From NCBI GenBank assembly GCA_029858245.1, contig JAOUFL010000104.1, positions 1 to 7,800 on the forward strand: a stretch of DNA of 7,800 nucleotides, in the 5' to 3' direction. A program made the translations under genes and the position numbers. Under the pieces are notes generated by a model. It saw only the letters and a list, made by a program, of their open reading frames with translations, searched no databases and was not told the origin of the DNA. The stretch's first letter is position 1. Each line of letters starts with the position of its first letter. Shown one piece after another: positions 4,929-7,800 of this stretch. Source of the stretch: Candidatus Zixiibacteriota bacterium. Lineage in GTDB: Bacteria; Zixibacteria; MSB-5A5; RBG-16-43-9.

Positions 4929-6536
4929 TCACATCCTGAATATCCCGTATTTGGTCTCAGGGATTGGAGAGTTTAGGGCCATAGAGATGCCCAAGGCCAG
5001 AGCAGTTCTGGTTTCCAGGGGGTCAACTATTCCGTCATCCCATAAACGGGCAGAACTGTAATAGGGATGCGATTCCTGTTCGTATTTTTGCAGAATCGGC
5101 TCTTTGAATTTCTCCTGCTCCTCCTCACTCATTTTAATTCCTTTTGCTTCCAGGGCTCTCATTCTAACGGTCAGGAGCACATTTGCTGCCTGATCTCCAC
5201 CCATAACACAGATTCGTGCATTGGGCCACATCCACAAAAGACGCGGATTATAAGCTCTACCGCACATTCCGTAATTCCCCGCACCATAGGAACCACCCAG
5301 AATAACGGTGAATTTTGGGACATCCGCATTAGCAACCGCATGCACCATCTTGGCACCATCCTTAGCTATTCCTCCGTGCTCATACTGCTTGCCCACGATA
5401 AAGCCAGTTATATTCTGCAGGAATATCAAAGGGATTTTTCTCATCGTGCACAGGGTTATAAAATGTGCTGCCTTAACCGAGCTTTCTGAGAAGAGAACCC
5501 CGTTATTAGCTAAGATTCCCACTGGATAACCCATTATTCTGGCAAAACCTGTGACTATAGTCGGTCCATAAAGCTCCTTGAACTCCTGAAATTTGCTTCC
5601 ATCAACTAAACGGGCTATAATCTCTCTCTGGTCATAAGGCTTTCTTATGTCCCGCGGGATGATTCCATAAATCTCCTTAGGGTCATAATAAGGATCTTCC
5701 GGCTCTTTAGCATCCAGCTCGAACTTTTTCGGCGGGTCTAAATTCTCGATTATATTTCTGGTGATTTCAATAGCATGTTCATCATTCAATGCATAATGGT
5801 CGGCTACTCCTGAGATTCTGCAGTGGACATCCGCGCCACCCAGTTCTTCATCCGTGACTTCTTCACCGGTTGCGGCTTTAACCAGTGGGGGACCTCCGAT
5901 GAAAATCGTACCCTTTTTGCGGACGATTACCGCCTCATCGCTCATAGCCGGAACGTAAGCCCCGCCTGCAGTGCAGGAGCCTAAGACCACAGCTATCTGG
6001 GGAATTCCCAGGGCGGAAAGTCTTGCCTGATTATAAAAGATTTTGCCAAAATGGTCTTTATCCGGGAAGGTTCCGGATTGATAGGGTAGAAATATTCCCC
6101 CGGAGTCAACCAGATAAATGCAGGGGAGACGGTTCTGCTCTGCTATCTCCTGGGCACGGACATGTTTTTTTATAGTAGAGGGGAAGTATGTTCCACCTTT
6201 GACTGTGGCATCATTTGCCACAATCAAAACCTCTCTTCCGTGAACTACACCCACTCCAGTGATTATCCCTGATCCTGGAGGCTCTTCTTCATACATTTTG
6301 TATCCGGCTAAATGGGAGAACTCTAAGAAAGGAGTGTTTTTATCGAAGAGGAGATTCAATCTTTCGCGGGGGAGAAGCTTGCCCCTGGCTTTATGTCTGT
6401 CCTTATCCTTCTTAGAGCCACCTTCCTTGACCTTAGCCAGAACCTCTTTATATTCATCCACCACTTTTTGCATAGCCTCGAAATTGGCTTTGTATTCTAA
6501 GGAGCTGGTATCGATTTTAGTTTCTATGCGGAACAT
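4929..6536 (-). CDS. liuB: Methylcrotonyl-CoA carboxylase carboxyltransferase (beta) subunit
   Basis: A 535-residue carboxyltransferase with two crotonase-like halves, transferring carboxylate from biotin to an acyl-CoA in the cytoplasm. The N half contains KARGKLLPRERLNLLFD (49-65), NDATVKGGTYFP (108-119), VDSGGIFLP (143-151) and the oxyanion segment TAGGAYVPAMSDE (189-201). The C half contains GVLFSESSVKAAHFI (346-360), QNITGFIVGKQYE (374-386), GIAKDGAKMV (389-398) and GGSYGAGNYGMCGRAY (414-429). The motifs QNITGF and SYGAGNYGMCGRAY, with the 535-residue length, are characteristic of methylcrotonyl-CoA carboxylase beta (and the related geranyl-CoA carboxylase) rather than propionyl- or acetyl-CoA carboxylases. 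The following hydratase supports methylcrotonyl-CoA as substrate. Its partners are the biotin carboxylase and carrier proteins downstream. The start is ATG at 6536; only a weak AAAGG lies before it. Geranyl-CoA carboxylase is the main alternative and is less likely without terpenoid-pathway neighbours in view. Confidence 0.93.
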   Translation of the reverse strand: MFRIETKIDTSSLEYKANFEAMQKVVDEYKEVLAKVKEGGSKKDKDRHKARGKLLPRERLNLLFDKNTPFLEFSHLAGYKMYEEEPPGSGIITGVGVVHGREVLIVANDATVKGGTYFPSTIKKHVRAQEIAEQNRLPCIYLVDSGGIFLPYQSGTFPDKDHFGKIFYNQARLSALGIPQIAVVLGSCTAGGAYVPAMSDEAVIVRKKGTIFIGGPPLVKAATGEEVTDEELGGADVHCRISGVADHYALNDEHAIEITRNIIENLDPPKKFELDAKEPEDPYYDPKEIYGIIPRDIRKPYDQREIIARLVDGSKFQEFKELYGPTIVTGFARIMGYPVGILANNGVLFSESSVKAAHFITLCTMRKIPLIFLQNITGFIVGKQYEHGGIAKDGAKMVHAVANADVPKFTVILGGSYGAGNYGMCGRAYNPRLLWMWPNARICVMGGDQAANVLLTVRMRALEAKGIKMSEEEQEKFKEPILQKYEQESHPYYSSARLWDDGIVDPLETRTALALGISMALNSPIPETKYGIFRM

Positions 6537-6559
6537 TTTCTGCCTTTGTTTTTTTGTTT

Positions 6560-6592
6560 CGTAGTGCGGCCCTTTCAGGGTCGTGCCCTACG
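6560..6592. repeat. REP-like hairpin element, copy 5, with inverted ends
   Basis: CGTAG (6560-6564) pairs with CTACG (6588-6592) as an outer stem, so GTAG occurs inward from both ends. On the plus strand GTAGT is followed by arms GCGGCCC (6566-6572) and GGGTCGT (6578-6584) around TTTCA, with two G-T wobble pairs. It lies 24 bp upstream of the carboxyltransferase start. Confidence 0.6.
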
Positions 6593-6613
6593 GGTACTAA
6601 GTCTGACCTTACC

Positions 6614-6695
6614 CCCGCCTGGGCGGGATTTTCACCCTACCTCTCTCCTACAAGGAGAGGGGATAGATTCCCTCCCCTGAAGGGGAGGGTAGGTG
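6614..6695. repeat. Compound hairpin element with predicted three-way junction
   Basis: It begins with CCCGCC/GGCGGG (6614-6619, 6622-6627). Then CACCCTACC (6633-6641) can pair with GGTAGGTG (6688-6695), with one bulged base and competing slightly with the last inner pairs. Inside lie two hairpins: CTCTCCT/AGGAGAG (6643-6649, 6653-6659) and a perfect 9-bp CCCTCCCCT/AGGGGAGGG (6670-6678, 6681-6689). The strong strand asymmetry of pyrimidines and purines and the nested palindromes suggest a small non-coding repeat inserted in the spacer. No terminal target duplication was found. An open frame across it on the plus strand is judged spurious. Confidence 0.6.
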
Positions 6696-6736
6696 GGGTT
6701 AGATATGGATTGCATCATCCAAGATTTTGTCTTTAG

Positions 6737-6755
6737 GCATTAACACGGTTAATGC
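6737..6755. promoter_or_regulatory. 19-bp palindrome, possible operator
   Basis: GCATTAAC (6737-6744) and GTTAATGC (6748-6755) are perfect 8-bp arms around ACG. It is AT-rich, unlike the GC-rich repeats nearby, and its size suits a dimeric helix-turn-helix regulator. It lies 11 bp past the DUF35 gene stop and about 200 bp upstream of the carboxyltransferase gene. No T-run follows on the transcribed strand, so it is a poor terminator. No matching regulator is in the window. Confidence 0.45.
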
Positions 6756-6766
6756 ACTCCATATTT

Positions 6767-7156
6767 TTACACCGGAACGCATTTATACCCGTAGCAGATG
6801 ATCCCGGCTTCGCCTTCCTGGGAGATTTTACGGAATTCGATTCTCAAGGGCATACCTATTTCCAGCTTGTCGAAATCGCAATCTGCTATCTGGGTTAAAA
6901 TCTTTACTCCTTCGTTTAATTCCACTATTCCCATAGCATAAGGGACCTGGTCGGTGAACTCAGTGGGGGCAACCCGAATTACCGTAAAGGTAAGAAGCTT
7001 GCCTTCTTTCTGCAAAATAATTTTTTCAAACTCCCTGGATTTACAGGCATCGCAGATCAGCCGGGGCGGGAAAAATACCTTGCCGCATTTCTTGCATTTT
7101 CCAGCTTCCAGTCTATATCTCTGAGGGATTTCCCTCCAGTATCTGGGTGATGACAT
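6767..7156 (-). CDS. DUF35 zinc-ribbon/OB-fold protein partnered with a thiolase
   Basis: A 129-residue protein with a rubredoxin-like zinc ribbon at the N-terminus (C21-x2-C24 and C35-x2-C38, in GKCKKCGKVFFPPRLICDAC) after an amphipathic start, SSPRYWREIPQRYRLE. An OB-fold-like beta region follows (about 45-125), with GKLLTFTVIR (52-61) and PYAMGIVEL (72-80). Family knowledge: in archaea such DUF35 proteins bridge acetoacetyl-CoA thiolase and HMG-CoA synthase, letting CoA intermediates pass; in bacteria they often sit beside SCP-x type thiolases and are needed for their activity or assembly. The start ATG at 7156 shares one base with the thiolase stop (TAATG), and GGAGGT lies six bases upstream, so the two are translationally coupled and probably made in equal amounts. 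An enzymatic role of its own is unlikely. The family call is firm; the exact complex is inferred. Confidence 0.88.
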   Translation of the reverse strand: MSSPRYWREIPQRYRLEAGKCKKCGKVFFPPRLICDACKSREFEKIILQKEGKLLTFTVIRVAPTEFTDQVPYAMGIVELNEGVKILTQIADCDFDKLEIGMPLRIEFRKISQEGEAGIICYGYKCVPV

Positions 7157-7800
7157 TATATTACCTCCATTATATGAACCACACTGCTCCCGCCACTTCC
7201 TCCCATATTCTGAGTTAAACCTGTCTTAGCGTTTTTAACCTGCCGATCACCTGCCTCGCCCCTGAGCTGTTTTACGATCTCTATAACCTGAGCTACACCG
7301 GTTGCACCTACAGGATGCCCTTTGGACTTCAGTCCGCCGGAGGTATTTACCGGTATTTTTCCTCCGAGGGCAGTCAGTCCGTTTTCTGTGGCAGGACCGC
7401 CTTTACCTTTTTCCACAAAGCCTAAAGCTTCAATCACACAGATCTCCGCAATGGTAAAACAATCATGTACCTCGGCTAAATGTATTTCCTCCGGAGATTT
7501 GCCTGCCATCTGGTAAGCTATCCGGGCAGACCTCTCCGCGGATTTTATCTCGGTCAGGTCATTTCTGCTGTGGAAGGCAATGGTATCCGTCGCATGTCCA
7601 GAACCGGTGATTTTCACGATTGGTTTCCGGGACATCTTTTTAGCCAGCTCTAATGGAGCCAGGATTACAGCAGCTGCTCCGTCAGTAATGGGAGAGCAGT
7701 CTAAAATTCTCAGAGGGTCTGCCACCATAACCGACCCTATTACATTCTCCTGGGTTATTTTCTGGGGGTATTGAGCCAGCGGGTTCATCGAGCCGTGCAT
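7156..7800 (-). CDS. SCP-x type thiolase (acetyl-CoA acetyltransferase family), C-terminal part
   Basis: The C-terminal 214 residues of a thiolase whose beginning lies beyond the right edge. The first methionine seen is almost certainly internal, because family members are near 380-400 residues and the nucleophilic-cysteine half is missing. Visible motifs, counted from the edge: LDCSPITDGAAAVILAP (33-49), EVHDCFTIAE (110-119) and SGGLKSKGHPVGATG (154-168) with the active-site histidine H162, and NMGGSGG (198-204). The HDCF motif is the mark of SCP2/SCP-x thiolases, in which its cysteine takes over the role of the second catalytic cysteine. Accordingly the usual CxGGG motif near the end is here NMGGSGG. 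It would cleave a 3-ketoacyl-CoA to acetyl-CoA and a shortened acyl-CoA, or run in the condensing direction. The overlapping DUF35 gene indicates that it works in a DUF35 complex. Confidence 0.9.
   Translation of the reverse strand: MHGSMNPLAQYPQKITQENVIGSVMVADPLRILDCSPITDGAAAVILAPLELAKKMSRKPIVKITGSGHATDTIAFHSRNDLTEIKSAERSARIAYQMAGKSPEEIHLAEVHDCFTIAEICVIEALGFVEKGKGGPATENGLTALGGKIPVNTSGGLKSKGHPVGATGVAQVIEIVKQLRGEAGDRQVKNAKTGLTQNMGGSGGSSVVHIMEVI
7163..7168 (-). promoter_or_regulatory. Ribosome binding site of the DUF35 gene inside the thiolase gene
   Basis: GGAGGT on the minus strand lies in the last codons of the thiolase, six bases before the ATG at 7156, and the stop and start overlap as TAATG. 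This supports coupled translation. Confidence 0.8.

Noticed and set aside
5067..5489. 140-codon open frame on the plus strand
   Set aside because: It lies antisense within the strongly conserved carboxyltransferase gene, has no family motifs or ribosome site, and its low-complexity peptide is what the opposite strand of that gene would give.
6554..6736. 60-codon open frame on the plus strand across the spacer
   Set aside because: It is built entirely from the palindromic repeats. Peptides such as SPTRRGDRFPPLKG are translations of hairpin arms, and no start signal is seen.

Overview
The window is a bacterial gene cluster for acyl-CoA (probably leucine/isovalerate) catabolism. Every gene is on the minus strand, so transcription runs from high to low coordinates. 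Base composition is moderate to low in GC, Shine-Dalgarno sites (AAGGAGG, AGGAGG, GGAGGT) are clear at several junctions, and the longer spacers carry short GC-rich hairpin repeats. This suggests a free-living heterotrophic bacterium, perhaps an uncultured lineage known from metagenomes. Nothing in the sequence fixes the phylum.

In transcription order: (1) C-terminal part of an SCP-x type thiolase (7800-7156, cut by the window edge), overlapping by one base (2) a DUF35 zinc-ribbon/OB-fold partner protein (7156-6767); a 230-bp spacer with repeats and a 19-bp palindrome; (3) the carboxyltransferase (beta) subunit of a methylcrotonyl-CoA-type carboxylase (6536-4929); a 121-bp repeat spacer; (4) a methylglutaconyl-CoA hydratase-like crotonase (4807-4019); a 206-bp repeat spacer; (5) biotin carboxylase (3812-2316) and, 3 bp on and in the same frame, (6) a biotin carboxyl carrier protein (2312-1800); a 210-bp spacer with a repeat and a good sigma70-type promoter; (7) a long 3-hydroxyacyl-CoA dehydrogenase (1589-249); (8) the N-terminus of a second thiolase-like protein (235-1, cut by the window edge).

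Genes 3 to 6 together encode 3-methylcrotonyl-CoA -> 3-methylglutaconyl-CoA -> HMG-CoA, the middle of leucine degradation. Isovaleryl-CoA dehydrogenase and HMG-CoA lyase are not in the window. The thiolases, DUF35 protein and dehydrogenase are beta-oxidation-type functions that would handle hydroxyacyl/ketoacyl-CoA intermediates. No RNA gene, CRISPR array, transposase or regulator gene was found.

Three observations stand out. The carboxylase alpha chain is split by a single in-frame TAA at a point that cuts its linker (BT) domain. The spacers hold a family of REP-like elements, each a GTAG tetranucleotide at the foot of a hairpin, with compensatory stem changes between copies. The dehydrogenase is far longer than usual, has a GxxGxxG rather than GxGxxG nucleotide loop, and appears to carry a second C-terminal-domain motif.
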